Assembly (NCBI RefSeq): GCF_040954645.1 | Contig: NC_092808.1 | Coordinates: 118,832,049 to 118,896,048 of the forward strand | Direction: 5' to 3' | Source: Diabrotica undecimpunctata | Taxonomy: Eukaryota; Arthropoda; Insecta; Coleoptera; Chrysomelidae | DNA length: 64,000 nucleotides | Shown here: positions 1 to 11,583 of the stretch, piece after piece | How the letters are laid out: the number at the start of each line of letters is the position of its first letter | How positions within the stretch are numbered: the stretch's first letter is position 1 | The notes under the pieces: model-generated | Seen by the model: only the letters and a program-made list of their open reading frames with translations | What the model was told of the DNA's origin: nothing | Database searches by the model: none | Position numbers and translations under genes: made by a program

Positions 1-1715
1 AAAAGCTATTTTTTAAAACCCTGAAAAATTTAAGAACCGAAGAGGCTCCATAAACACCAAAGAAAATAACGTACAAAGAAGGACACATACTGCATGACAA
101 TGACCACATCCTAGATAGATGGAAGTAATACTTCGAGGATCTAGTGAATATCCAAAACGATGTAGACATTATCACAGCAGAACCAGAAGAGGTAGAGCAA
201 GAAGACCAAATTCAAGACGAAATAACTAGCAGAAACAAAAGAAATCATAAAAAAGCTTACGAAAGGTAAGGCGGCTAGATTTGATAAAATCACAGCAGGG
301 CGACAAGGGCATTGAACTGCTAACAAAAGTATGTAATTGGGCATGGAGTGAGAGCCAAATACCAAAAGATTGGGAAGTGGGAGTTATTCTACCCATTTTT
401 AGAAAGGAAGGCCGATGCAAATGTAGTAACTACAGAGAAATAACACTACTGAGCATCACATCCAAAGTATATGAGAGAATACTAGAAAAACGTCTTTTAC
501 AAGAAGTTGATTCTGAAATGAAACAATTGTAGAGTGGATTTAGAAAAGGCAGAAGTATCCAAGATCACATTTTTACTATAAAGAAACTAATACAAAACGC
601 ACGGAACTTAAGCACTGAGTTATACCAAGCCTTTATTGACTTAGAAAAGGCATTTGATAGTACTCCAAGGAAGGTGATTGATATAATTAAAAAAGAAAGG
701 TGTGAAAATCAAACTCAGGCAAGCCATTATGAGTATACATAGACATACAAGGAACAGAATCAGAACCGATAATATGGAATCCGAAGAGTTCATAGTAAAT
801 AAGGGTCAACGTCAAGGAGGAGTCCTAGGCCCCGTACTGTTTAACATTCTCTTGGATGACATAATTAAAGAAACTAGAGCAGAAGCATTGAAATTATATG
901 TCGGATATAGAAATCTAAAAGCAGTGTGGATCTCAAAGTGTGCATACGCAGACAATACACAATAGTGATATTTGGGATAAATGAAGAAGCACTCAATCGA
1001 AATTTACAAGTATGGAACGCTGCACTAATTAAACGAAATTTGAGGATCCAGAATGAGAAGACGAAAGTCATGGTATGTGGAAAAAATAGAAAACAAACGA
1101 AGATAACACTTAACGGAAATACACTTGAACAAGTCGATACTTACAAATACTTGGGAGTACAAATAGAGAACAGAGGAACTGAAGAAACTGAAATAAGTTC
1201 CAGAATAGAGGGCTGTTCGGATGTACCACGCAATTAAAAGTACGTTTTTGTCAAAAAAGAAGTATCCCAAAAAGCCAAAGTGACCATATACAAGACGGTG
1301 TTTGTGCCGATTTTAACTTTTGGTAGTGAAAGTTGGACGCTTACTAATAAATTATAATCGAAAATACAGAGCATAGAAATAAAGTTTCTTAGACGAATAA
1401 TGGGTATAACCAGGTTAGACAGGATTAGAAACGAGGCAGTGAGAGAACATCTTAAGGTCCAACCAATTATTAAGAAAATTGAAGAGGCCCAACTGAGATG
1501 GTATGGACACATGGTTAGAATAAATCAATAAAGACCAGTTAAAAAAGTATAGGAAGCCAGAAGACAAACCAAGAGACCAAGGGGCAGGCTAATGAAGACA
1601 TGGGATGATAATGTAACCTTAATCCTAGAGACACGAGGAATCAGCAAAGAACAAGCAAGAAACCAAGCAAAGAATAAGAAGCAATGGAGAAAAATTGTAC
1701 ATGCAACTAACTAAA
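1..1715 (+). pseudogene. LINE reverse transcriptase remnant, cut by left edge
   Basis: This is a decayed non-LTR retrotransposon ORF2 that once copied element RNA into genomic DNA. Pieces in shifting frames follow the normal order of a reverse transcriptase: a linker near 85-130 (HDNDHILDRWK), the fingers/palm start at 281-532 (LLSITSKVYERILEKRL), a palm motif near 628-660 (AFIDLEKAFDS), the GQRQGGVLGPVLFNI motif near 805-850, a damaged YADN box near 943-955, YKYLGVQI near 1143, and a thumb/C-terminus near 1300-1700 (ILTFGSESWTL, then RWYGHMVRI). Stops occur after 532, near 963 and near 1360, so it cannot be active. The endonuclease half lies beyond the left edge or is lost. The clade (RTE or CR1-like) is not resolved. 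Confidence 0.85.
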
Positions 1716-1754
1716 GACATTACACCCGACACCTTAGGGTAAGTACGTTTAGGA

Positions 1755-1775
1755 TTATATATATATATATATATA
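1755..1775. repeat. (TA)n microsatellite
   Basis: A short TA run lies just past the end of the LINE remnant, where the 3' tail of such elements is often a simple repeat. Confidence 0.85.
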
Positions 1776-1779
1776 TTAT

Positions 1780-2185
1780 ATGGCTTTTATTATCAAAACA
1801 GTTTTTAGTAAAAACTTATAAATGTTTTTGTGAGAGTCTAATCATCCGAAAGAAGGAAGGTTTATTCCAAAGCCTACTTTAACTTAAACGCCCCAATGCA
1901 TAGTAAAAAAAAGTTAAGTGGGCCAAAATATTAAACACGTTTACAGTATTAGTTTATGCATTTTAATTAGTTATTTTTCAGTTTGAGTACAAAATCTTAC
2001 ATTTTTATTGTTTTTTAAAATCATTTTAATTGAAAAACACGTGTGCAACTCGTGGCCACAAATAACTTTTGTATTCACGAAGCCAAGTGCACTTGCTTCT
2101 CGTATAAGACAAGAATGAATAAGTCGTAACTTGATTATTTTATACGTTACATTCGCTAAAAAAATGTACTACGTGTTAATTATTA
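1780..2185. other. AT-rich stretch, no gene seen
   Basis: I see no coding frame or repeat structure here. It separates two LINE remnants of opposite orientation. Confidence 0.5.
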
Positions 2186-2189
2186 GTTA

Positions 2190-2612
2190 GTTGTGGGTGG
2201 GCGAGGTAGTACGGTGTCAGATTTTTTCTTATGGTCTCTACAGTACTCCAAGCCCAAACATAATTGTGGCTATTAAAATCTCCCCCAATTATAAAAGGCT
2301 TCTCCATACTATTAACAAACTTTTTCCATTCATTTACCGTAATTTTGTGATTTGGTTTGACATAAATAGAATAAACGTTAATCTTTTTCCCGGTTTTAAT
2401 TTTAATCGATATGCTATTTACACATTACATCATTGATTGGATAAAAATAGGACTATTATAAAAATAATTTTTTTTTCAAAAGTATGGCCACACCACCATA
2501 TCCATCATCGCTATCATTCCTAAAGATATTTTAATCCGTAAAATTCTTCTAAATAACCCTTATTTTTTTTAATTGACCGCGCATTCCATTGAAGAAATGA
2601 TATGTTAGCCAT
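2190..2612 (-). pseudogene. Jockey-type ORF2 endonuclease start, 3' truncated
   Basis: This is the first part of a Jockey-type LINE ORF2, the apurinic-like (EEP) endonuclease that nicks the target DNA. Reading the minus strand from the ATG at 2612-2610, the start MANISFLQWNARSIKKN is typical of this endonuclease. Further on, after frame breaks, PFIIGGDFNSHNYVW (near 2300-2255) gives the conserved GDFN(S/A)H catalytic segment. The ATG overlaps the gag stop codon in the sequence ATGGCTAA. The frame ends near 2190 and no reverse transcriptase follows, so the 3' part of this copy is gone. That is the reverse of the usual 5' truncation and suggests a later deletion. Confidence 0.75.
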
Positions 2613-3997
2613 CACGATTTAATAATAATTGTGAAATATTGTTTTTCAGTAATTTCAACGTTTTTTCATCTAAATTGTGATTAATCTGATTTATAGTTGT
2701 TGAAATAAAGTTTACTATAATTTCTCCTATATTACTTTGATTATCGTTTTGTATCTGTGTTTTATTATGATAAATAGGGTTGTTAAAATTATAACAAGGC
2801 TGACTTTGTACTCTTGGTGTTTGCAAGATTTTTCTGTGCGCTTCCATTATTTCTTTGTCTAAGTTACTAGAATCAATACTACTTGATCGTATTCGTTTAT
2901 ATATTGTATATTTATTGGAAGTACTTTCTTGTTCTTTATTTACTGTTGAATAATATTTTCTATATTTATTATTAGCTTCGTAATATGTTGTATTTTCAGT
3001 ATTCATAATCACTTTAATACACTACTGTTTTTCTCTTTCCGTACCATTTGCTCCCTTGTCAGTAGGACTATGGGTTTTCCTTTGCTCAATACACAAAATA
3101 AATTGTTCGGATTGGAACAATTTGATTTATTATGTTTTTCACCGCATCTTTCACACCTATCTTTTCCACTACATTGAGCACGTATATGGGCAAATCTCAA
3201 GCAGTTTAAATATTTTAACATTCTGAGTATGTAATTTTGAACCTCGTATATCATTTTTTTTATTACTACTTAGACTGACCTTTAAAAGTTACTATTACAG
3301 TTCCTGATTTTACGTAGATAGTAGATCCATTTTCTTGTACCACTTTCCGCATTATTCTTTTTACATGTAAGACTTCAAACCTCATTCCAAACCTAGGTTA
3401 AATTAATGATAACAAATCATCCTCTTCTATCTCTTTATCTACAGATTTTATAACTACTTTCCTTTGAGTAAAAAACGTTGGAATATATGCCTCGTACTGT
3501 TTGCTTTTTAAATTTTCAGATTCAATTAATTTATTACCACTAGCAAAATTATTGAGTTCTACCTTAATTTTATTCTTACCAACTATCGTAATTTGTGTGA
3601 TATTCTTTTCAATTTCAGGTACTGAACGTAAAATTAATCATTCTGTGCCTATCCTGTGTAATTTGCCGATATTACCGTTTTTATTTTCTATATGTACTAT
3701 TGTGCATTATCTCCTAATTAATATCCATTATTTAATCTTAAATTTAAAACTTTATTTAAATTTGGATTACCTGATCTATCTATTTTATTAAATTGGGTCA
3801 AAGTTGCATCGTTATTAAATTCAAGTTGGTTACCTACATCGTTAGTGCTAGTTGTTTGACTTTTTTTGTTTGTTACCTTATCATTTACCCTAATGTTGCT
3901 ATTTTTTTTTAAATTCTTTAAATTCCATCATCCTATCTTCTCCTAATTCTATATAAAATTTCCCTCTATCTGGTGGCTTCGGTGGAATTTCTTCCAT
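2605..3997 (-). pseudogene. Jockey-type ORF1 (gag-like, zinc knuckle) remnant
   Basis: ORF1 of Jockey-type LINEs makes a gag-like RNA-binding protein. The minus strand starts near 3997 (MEEIPPKPPDRGKFYIELG) and is broken in the middle. At 3254-3009 it shows zinc knuckles: CLRFAHIRAQC, whose first cysteine is lost, then CERCGEKHNKSNC. A 135-residue tail (3012-2605) rich in Asn, Lys and Ser ends at a TAA overlapping the ORF2 ATG. The order gag then EEP on one strand supports a single element. Assignment to Jockey rather than a neighbouring clade rests on the knuckle pattern and the overlapping ORFs. Confidence 0.7.
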
Positions 3998-3999
3998 GT

Positions 4000-4768
4000 C
4001 GATTTTTTAGAGATAGCACTTCCTACACACGAAATATTACACTATTACACACAAGTGATACCGTAAAAGTGAAGAAACAACCTTTAAAATTGATATTTTT
4101 TTGTAAGGGCTTCAAAATATCCACCTTTTGATTAGACATTTATTTGACAGTTTGATTGCCGATCTTAAAAAGTTCTTCAATTTGCGACTTTCTACATTAA
4201 AGTACATAAACAATTTATCAAGATAGTTGCAAAAAACCCTTATTTTTGCTATAATATGTAATTTAATATGTAATAATATATGACATATAATCTAACTACT
4301 CAAAATTATGACAGTTATTGCGTAAAGAATTTGTAAAAGATTGACCAACTATTTTATAAGATTTTATTTATCTCACAGAGCGATTATTTAAACAACTTTT
4401 CCGTTCCAACCAGTCACTTTAGAAGTATTCTGTAAATTGCAATTAATTATGTAGATGTTTATTTTCAAGATATATTAATATTATATTAAAAAAACTGCAA
4501 AATTTTAATTGTTACTAGAAAACAGTTAAAAGAGCTGATTTCTTAGCCTATAATCAATAATTATAATAAATTTGACATTTGAAATCTGGTGAAAATTACA
4601 CATTTCAAAAATAAATAGAACCTGCCATGATCAATAGGAAACAAGATAGTATTTTTTTTTAATCATGTTTCTATTAATTATTAACATTAAAAACTAAATA
4701 TTGAACAAATTATAAGGTAAGATATAAATTTTATGATCAATCAAGTCTTTTCAGTTCTCAATATGTCA
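4000..4768. other. AT-rich stretch, possible Jockey 5' UTR at left
   Basis: The first part, to about 4060, may be the 5' leader of the minus-strand Jockey copy. The rest has many stops in all frames and no recognised repeat. Confidence 0.4.
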
Positions 4769-5727
4769 TCATGTTTGCAAAAGCTGGTGGAAGAGTTTTT
4801 TTAGACGAAGACAGTGATGACAGTATTCGTAATAAACATCTTCAATTAGGTAGTAATGACAAAACAAGTAGTTCTTCATCAAATGAAGGAGTTCCGGAAA
4901 GCAAAACCCAAAAATGCAAAGTAATTTCCAAAATTTACCTTCAACATCACAAAACTCAAGAACAATAGACGACACTATTGACAATGTTATTTTTTAATAT
5001 CGACTATCAGATGATCATAACACACCCTTAATATGGAAGAATGCAGATGCTCAAAACTTAATATTACATTTAATGTTAGACTCGGGTATCAAAGTTTTTT
5101 GATATGTATGATAAAAAATCCCTCGACTCTTAATTGTTTTTGAATTATATTATTGAGCGGATTGTACAAGAAACCAATCGATATGTACATCAGAAGTTAA
5201 ATATAGGTGGTTACGGTACAGAAAGTAGAATTTGAAAGTGGGTAGATACACATAACAAAGAAATAAAGACATTTCCTGCCATTCTTGTCTGGATGGGATT
5301 GCAAAGATTGCCAAAGTTGTGTTCGTATTATTACTTAATAAATTCCTATTATTACTTAATACTTAGTAAATTATTACTTGCAATTTACACTTTAGTGACA
5401 ATGAAAATCGTGACAAAGAACTTCGACTGTATAAACTATCATCCCTATTGAAGAAGCTGGTATCAAATTTTCAAAGAGTAGTAGTGCAGGACGAAGAACT
5501 TTGCATTGATAAAACTGTAGTTCTGTTTAGGGACCGACTCCGCCTTCTGTTTGGGTGGAGGTTTTGCTTATGATCTACAAACTAATAACTTACAAGATGC
5601 TGGATGTACTATATAAACAGATAATTTTTGTACTAGCGTTAAATTAACACATAGGTTGCGAAACAAAAACACAAATTTGGTGGGAACTTTGAGACAAAAC
5701 AAAGAACTTCTGGTAGAGAACTGTATG
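4769..5727 (+). pseudogene. piggyBac-type transposase remnant, front half
   Basis: The sequence reads as a broken DDE transposase of the piggyBac superfamily, which excises and inserts at TTAA. The acidic/serine-rich N-terminus opens at 4771. Then come LVWMGLQRLPKL (near 5290), VVQDEELCIDKTVVLFRDRL (near 5485), which stands where piggyBac proteins have a DESM-type motif and FKGR, and TDNFCTSVKL followed by NTNLVGTLRQNKELL (near 5600-5715), matching the usual DNFYTS and GTLRKNRK segments. Several stops and frameshifts are present. It ends at an A-rich tract (5728-5746), after which a LINE begins. The C-terminal half is absent. Confidence 0.75.
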
Positions 5728-6186
5728 AAAAAAAAAAAAAAAAATAAAGAACTGTAGGGATACGGTTAAGGAAAGAGACATCGATAGGAGAAGAATAGTT
5801 TGAGGTCATGGTAGCAAGAAGGACAACGGATGCCGTTTGCTTTAAGACAGTTTACACAGAAGTAGCGCAAGATGAAATACAGCTACATTTGGTATTTTAG
5901 ATCTAGAGAAGGCTTACGACATAGTTCCTAGAAAAGAGTTATAAAGATGTATAAAAGAGAAATTTGTTTCTAAGAAGTATGGTATGAGAGGCTCGTGATA
6001 CAAGAGAGTATACACTAAAGTAGGGACTTGTGTCAGATTGACTGCAAGTTTTCCACTGACCGTAAATTTACATCAAGTCTTTTCACTAAGTCCCCACATG
6101 TTTAATCTTGTCATTAATGTACTGACAGAGAAGGTAAAGAAGGGAGCTTTTTGGTCAATACTGTTTGCGGATGATATCGTGTTAGT

Positions 6187-6610
6187 TCTTACTATATGGT
6201 ATGGAGGCCTGGACGCTGACACAGACGCTCACGAGAAAACTAGAAGCATTCGAAATGTGGGTGTACCGACGCATTCTTCGTATATCCTAGACCGAACATG
6301 TCACCAACATAGAGGTACTCCAAAGAATCGAAAAGGAGAAAGAAATCGTGAGCACAATCAAACAAAGAAAGCTTGAATATCTAGGTCACATATTGAGACA
6401 CGATAAGTACCGTCTACTGCAACTGATTGTCCAGGGTAAAGTAGACAGTAACCGAGGGCCAGGCAGGAGAAGACACTCGTGGCTCCAAAATCTGCGGAAG
6501 TGGTTTGGGCTCACATCGGTCGAACTATTCAGAAGCGCCGCAAACAAGATTAGAATTGCCATGTTGATAGCCAACGTTCGCAACGGACAGGGCACTTGAA
6601 GAAGAAGAAG
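6187..6610 (+). mobile_element. 5'-truncated GAA-tailed LINE insertion
   Basis: A 424-bp piece is the 3' end of an EEP/RT-type LINE inserted into the RTE copy. It opens in the C-terminal RT region (YGMEAWTL, FEMWVYRRILRIS), then RKLEYLGHILRHDKYRLLQL and GPGRRRHSWLQNLRKWFG, and ends in GAAGAAGAAGAAG. The 11-bp sequence atcgtgttagt lies on both sides (6176-6186 and 6611-6621), a target-site duplication. The C-terminal half is an open frame from 6348 to 6599. It closely resembles the C-terminus of the long RT frame at 37.0-38.9 kb, so the two belong to one family. Confidence 0.92.
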
Positions 6611-7278
6611 ATCGTGTTAGTGGGGCAAAGCAAAGAAATGTTGAAGAATAAGTTGAAGAATTGGAGAAGAAGTATTATAGAGCATTGAAGGACATAAGGT
6701 TAGCAATTTGAAAATGTAAACCAACGTCCCAACCACAAATATGTGGTTGGGATGAAGAGAAATATTTGGTGAAAAATTTAAATACTTTGACTTCCTTATA
6801 AAGAATTGCCCATAGGATACAAGTTGATTGCTTAAACTGAAAGCGTTTAATTAGAAAATCGTTAAAGGGCTTAAAGGGAAGGTATACAAGAGTGTGGTAT
6901 GGCCTGCGTTGGTACACTACAGTGACGTATTTTCTGTAACAAAGGTTTAGGAAAATAATACGTAGATAGTCGAAATAAAAATACTACGGTGGATATTGTA
7001 TACGACTAGAACTAATAAGATCAGAAATGACGTGATCAATAAAATAAGCTGAGTAAGTACAGTCACAAAAAAGGTAAGACTGCAATATTTTGGCCACGTA
7101 AGATGTAGAAATGAGAACTATGTGGAACGAAGGATAGAGCTGATAAAGTTGAGAGAAGAGGTAGAGAAAAACCCAGGAGAAGATATAACAACTGTGTGGC
7201 AGAGAACTTGAGAGAGGGAAAGAAAGAGGTTTAAATAGAAAAGACATGATGGACATAAATAAGTGGCGAAAAAGAGTA

Positions 7279-7303
7279 GGGGAGAGGGGGGCAAGTTGTT
7301 ACA
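7279..7303 (+). repeat. pogo left terminal inverted repeat
   Basis: The 25 bp starting ggggagagggg and ending gcaagttgttaca match the reverse complement of 9590-9614 except one base. Confidence 0.95.
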
Positions 7304-7465
7304 TAATTGATTCTATTATTTATTTGGGCAATAGTAGACCTTTTATATGAAAACTAAAATCGGATTAAGGTAGTTGATACATTTACACAAATAATGTTAA
7401 TTTTAATTTATTTAAAAAATCATATTTAACATTTTGTTATTATCAATTTAACTCAACTTGTAAAT

Positions 7466-7524
7466 TGTAACAACATACCCCACTATGAGGCAAATTGTTA
7501 CAGTCCATGGGGTAAGATGTTACA
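7466..7524. repeat. pogo subterminal repeat cluster
   Basis: The inner part of the terminal repeat recurs three times in degenerate form: tgtaacaacatacccc at 7466-7481 (inverted), ggcaaattgttaca at 7489-7502, and ggtaagatgttaca near 7510-7524. On the other end a second copy lies at about 9566-9589. Such repeats are often transposase binding sites; here that is an inference. Confidence 0.7.
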
Positions 7525-7676
7525 ATAGAAAAAAAATTCTAAAAACTTCCCACAACATTATTTAGTGGTCACAGAAAGAACCCTTGCTTAGCTACAAAAA
7601 ATATTATAAACATAACACAAAATGAAATAAAATAAAAAATGAAAATCTGAACAAATCTGTTTACAAGAATGTTAAA

Positions 7677-9503
7677 CTAGTCACTATCGGAAGAGCAGTG
7701 AATACAAATATAAAAATCATCGTCTTTTCCACAAGCAATATGTGCCCACTTTTGACACACAATGCACCGAATCCATTCTTCGTTTTTGGACTTCGAAAAT
7801 GGAGCTAAACATACCAGACACGTCGATTCCTCATCCTCTTCCGAGCTTTCAGAATCTGATTTTTTTAAGGTGTTTTTGGTAATGACGGTCCGTTTCTTAC
7901 ATTTTTTAACAGTAGTTTTTACCTTATTTCTTGATTCATCTGATATGTTTTTTTTGGTTGCCCCCACATTTTTTTTTCTTTGTCTTGCCTTTTCTTCCTC
8001 CTCCAAAGCTGATTTAATGGGAGTATCAGTCAAAACAGCGGAAGTTCTTTTCTTCCGACCCCCTTTGGATTTCCTTGGCATTGCTTTTGGATAAGGCTTC
8101 AACTCCTGGGGCGGTATATGAGTAGGTGAATCGACAGGTTCATTTATCGCCAAGTTAAAATCTGTGCTTGTAGAAGGTTGCTGTTGGGAAGGAGTTCTAT
8201 GTGTTTCGGTGCCAATAGGTGCCGGATCTATGACTACTGTTGCGTTTATATTTTCTGTTATTGGCCTATTTGTTACCTCTGCAGGCAAGAATTCATCATC
8301 TTGAAAAATTTCTCTGTTGTATGGCCAAATTCCTGTCACACTAAATCCTTTTTGTATATTGAGAGGTGTAACAGCAAGAGGAAATGAATCTTTAAGAACG
8401 ATAGGTATATCGTAAATGTTCATTACTTTACCGGGATTAGATCTTAACCATGCATCTGCAGCACTATTAAAATATCTTTTAAGTGTGCCAAATACCATCC
8501 TATCAAGCGGCTGCAACTTGTGTGATGTATGTGGCGGGAAACTTAAAAGAACCACTCCATTTTCTTTGCAAAAATTGAACACCGGAATAGACAAATGAGA
8601 CTCGTGATTATCTAATACCATCAAAACGGGTTTCTCTTTGCTACATCGTACAAACTGGACGAAATGTTTCATAAACAACAAAAAGATATCACATGTCATC
8701 CATCCCGAGGAATGAGACGCACCTACACAACCAGGAGATCCATTGGCTACCATAACATCTTTGAATTTCTTTCTCGGAAATATTAAAAATGGAGGTACAA
8801 AATTTCCGGTTGCGTTGACAGCTAATGCCAAGGTAACAAGTTGACCTCTTTATCCAGATGTGATAGCACCTACCTGCTTAGTTCCCCTTTTTGCAATGAT
8901 TTTTGTAGGCCTTTGGACAGTTGTAAGTCCAGTTTCGTCCATATTGTACACTTCTTGGAGCTCAAATTTATATTTATCATAAACTTCGCCGAGATTGTTA
9001 AAAAAATGTGACACATTATGACGATTCAACGCGGTAGCTCGACCCATACTAGTAGCTTCAGGTGTCCGGACTGATAAAGTTCGATGCCTCTTCAAAAATC
9101 CATATAGCCAGTCTCTGGAAGCTATTTCATTAACCTTCCAATTTTCCGGAACAGATGTTTGGTTGGCTGTTGCATATTGAAATGCAAATTTTCGCAAATC
9201 AGAAGTTGTAAGACCGTAATAAATTTTAGCAGAATGCTCAGTATATTCGGCAAGTTCCTCTTCTTCAGCATTGTTAAATATTTTTCTGGCCGTAGCGTAG
9301 CCGACTAAGTTCTTGTTACTGTTTTCAGCACCTAAGTTTGATTTTCTTTTCATATAGCGGTGCAATGTCAGAAAATTAACTCCATAGCGAGTAGCAGCAT
9401 CTCTAATTGACAAGTGTTCTTGTAAAACCGATTGCGCCGCCCTTTCAAATTGTTCGGTTGGAATAATACCCCTTGTGGTTTTCTTAGTATACGTTCGCAC
9501 CAT
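7677..9503 (-). pseudogene. pogo/Tigger-type transposase with C-terminal PHD finger
   Basis: This is a DDE-superfamily transposase of about 608 codons, open except for one TAA at 8852-8850. Near the start (residues about 15-55) is a psq-like helix-turn-helix (SIRDAATRYGVNFLTLHRYM), then a CENP-B-like DNA-binding region. The catalytic domain shows NMDETG (first Asp, about residue 189), VLMVLDNHESH (second Asp) and LQPLDRMVFG (third Asp). A basic, serine-rich linker leads to a Cys4-His-Cys3 PHD-type finger (CLVC, CIVC, WAHIAC, CIHC) at the C-terminus. The frame is the same on both sides of the stop, and the context suggests a recent point mutation. Chosen start: ATG at 9503, just before the psq motif. 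Confidence 0.9.
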
Positions 9504-9589
9504 GTTAAGCTATCTGAAAACAACCAAAACAATTTCATGATAGAAAAATTTAATAAAACCTAATCTGCTCCCCTTGCTCCCCTCTCCCT

Positions 9590-9614
9590 TGTAACAACTT
9601 GCTCCCCTCTCCCC
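9590..9614 (-). repeat. pogo right terminal inverted repeat
   Basis: It pairs with 7279-7303 and is followed by TA. A near-duplicate of its ctcccctctccc core lies just inside at about 9567-9589. Confidence 0.95.
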
Positions 9615-9665
9615 TATGGAACAGCGACCACTGAAACGGAAAAGGCTCAAAAAGAAGAAAAAAAC

Positions 9666-10853
9666 TCTAATTAAAAATTAAAAATTTTAAAATATCAATA
9701 CCCGTTAAAAAATTTTTAATAAATGAACACAGAAAATAACATAAAATATTGAAAGCAAAATTCGAAGTATCGTTCTGTATACGTCAGCATTATGTATAAT
9801 TATTAAAGAGCTATTGTTTCGGAATATGATTTCTGGTTAAATATTTTAGCATATCAATCCCTACATTCCCAAAATACATTAATTCTATGATTGCGTGTCA
9901 TTCATTCAAGAATAATAAAGCTTTAAACAGGCATATTTGACCACTCAAATAATTAGCATATGACTTTCCTTGATTAATATACACAAATTGCATATATTTT
10001 GGTTGGATCCACAATCATATCGTTTTGCATTTATGCTTTGGATAAAATTAATAATTATTTGTGAGGCAATAAGCTGATTTATTAATATTAAATGCCTACT
10101 AATTGCAAACCATATCGAAGTGAATAAGTAGACATAGCAAAAATTATTTTTAAATTTTGAAATTAATGAATTAATAAAATGTGCTTTTGGTAAAAATTAT
10201 ATATTAATTTCGGTAACGATATTCGTTAATTTGCGACAAAATATTTAGGGAGTAATAGTTGTGGGCACATTCATTATAATTTCCAAGATAAATTTCAATT
10301 TTTTAATAGAAAATAATATTAAATCTACCTTCTATGTGAACTATAATCACAACAATACAATTATTATTGATCTCAAATCACTAAACCATCTAAAATACAG
10401 TTTCCTTCATAGCAATAATTTATGAAGAAGGTGAAAACTAATAAACTACGTACCTTTGTAATAGAGATAATTAAAAAGTATACATAGTTGCTCCGATTTC
10501 AGATACGATCAACATTTGAATGTGAATGGGTCAATCAACTATACTTAATAAGTATTATACTAGAAAAATAGGTCATATTAATATTCATAGCAGTTATTAA
10601 TTTATCATGTGGTACAAAATCTAAAGAAAGTGATCTCGGGCTATAAGTTTCCATTACTACTCGATGGCGTCGGTATTTTAAAGAATCACATCAAAAAAGG
10701 AAATCACACTTATTTTCTGGAGCTGTAGATAAATCATAGGACTGGATATAAAATATTTAGAGCAACCATGGTTGAAAAATGTTTTTTTTTAATACTGTGT
10801 GCTATACGATTTGGTAATAAACCCAGTAGAGCTCAAAAGAAAAAAAAAATGTG

Positions 10854-10857
<4 letters not shown>
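9666..10857. other. AT-rich stretch, no gene seen
   Basis: About 1.2 kb with frequent stops in every frame, no transposon motif I recognise, and no clear repeat structure. Confidence 0.5.

Positions 10858-10927
<70 letters not shown>
10858..10927. repeat. (TA)n microsatellite, about 70 bp
   Basis: An almost pure TA run. Apparent open frames over it (Tyr-Ile repeats) are artefacts. Confidence 0.98.
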
Positions 10928-10928
<1 letters not shown>

Positions 10929-11054
10929 GGGTCAAGTGACAAAAAATCAGTATTAACCTGTATTATAGTCCAAGTGACAGTTGCATTGGAAATAGTTCTA
11001 AATAAATCCAACAGAAAGCGACCACGCCAAATATAGCGTTCCGTTTCCAACATA

Positions 11055-11504
11055 CAGGGTGTTTCAAAAAAAGGTAACCCGGTCTCTAGGGTAAGACAAA
11101 AACTAAAAAATAATTGGGGTTGCTTAGTAAAAAATTTTTGTAACTCCATCCGTTTTCAAGATACAGGGCGTTGAAGAAAAAAAAATTTTACGCATTTTTT
11201 ACGATTTTGCCGAAACTTCTGACAACATTGTAATGAAATTTTATACAAATATGTTTTGAAAGCTGATACATCCCATGAATTTGTTTTTTAATCTGATTCT
11301 CATAGAGGGCTCTAGTTACACGGATCGTACTAAGTATTAGTCAATATAACTTTTTTAAGAGTATAATTATTAATCAAAATTTCAAGTAAACTTAAACATC
11401 ATTCAATTTTACACGAAAAAGGTACTCTTGGTAAAACTCGATACTGTGTACCGTTTTCGGAATATTTTGATTTGAGAATTATGAAGTAATAATTGATGCT
11501 GGTA
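11055..11504 (+). repeat. mariner-like element, left long inverted repeat
   Basis: It pairs with 12774-13223 across 450 bp with scattered mismatches and small indels. Confidence 0.93.
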
Positions 11505-11583
11505 TAAAATAGTTAGTAATTAAACAAAACTCACAAGAAGAAAATTAAATTAATGACTAAGAACATAAAATAAAAAAATTCAA

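Larger units (their letters stand above)
7279..9614 (-). mobile_element. pogo-type DNA transposon, complete with ends
   Basis: A 2336-bp element has inverted ends of 25 bp with one mismatch (7279-7303 and 9590-9614, beginning ggggagagggg) and a TA on both sides (7277-7278, 9615-9616), the target duplication of Tc1/mariner/pogo elements. It lies inside the RTE LINE, whose reading resumes after removing the element and one TA. It holds one gene, the transposase on the minus strand, with a single internal stop. Short copies of the end sequence repeat just inside both ends. Confidence 0.95.
5752..9665 (+). mobile_element. RTE-type LINE copy split by two insertions
   Basis: Three segments belong to one decayed RTE-type LINE: 5752-6186, 6622-7276 and 9617-9665. 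The first carries RLRKETSIGEE and LDLEKAYDIVPRKE, then LHQVFSLSPHMFNLV and LFADDIVLV. The second resumes at DDIVLVGQSKEML and runs through the thumb (YFGHVRCRNENYVERR). The third supplies the final lysine/arginine-rich tail after WRKRV. The joins are exact: an 11-bp repeat flanks the first insertion and a TA the second. Many stops show that this is the oldest layer of the nest. Only the RT part is present, so the copy is 5'-truncated. Confidence 0.8.

Noticed and set aside
10802..11149. Open frames of Tyr-Ile repeats across the TA microsatellite
   Set aside because: They come from the simple TA repeat and have no coding signal on either side. The same applies at 22069-22266.
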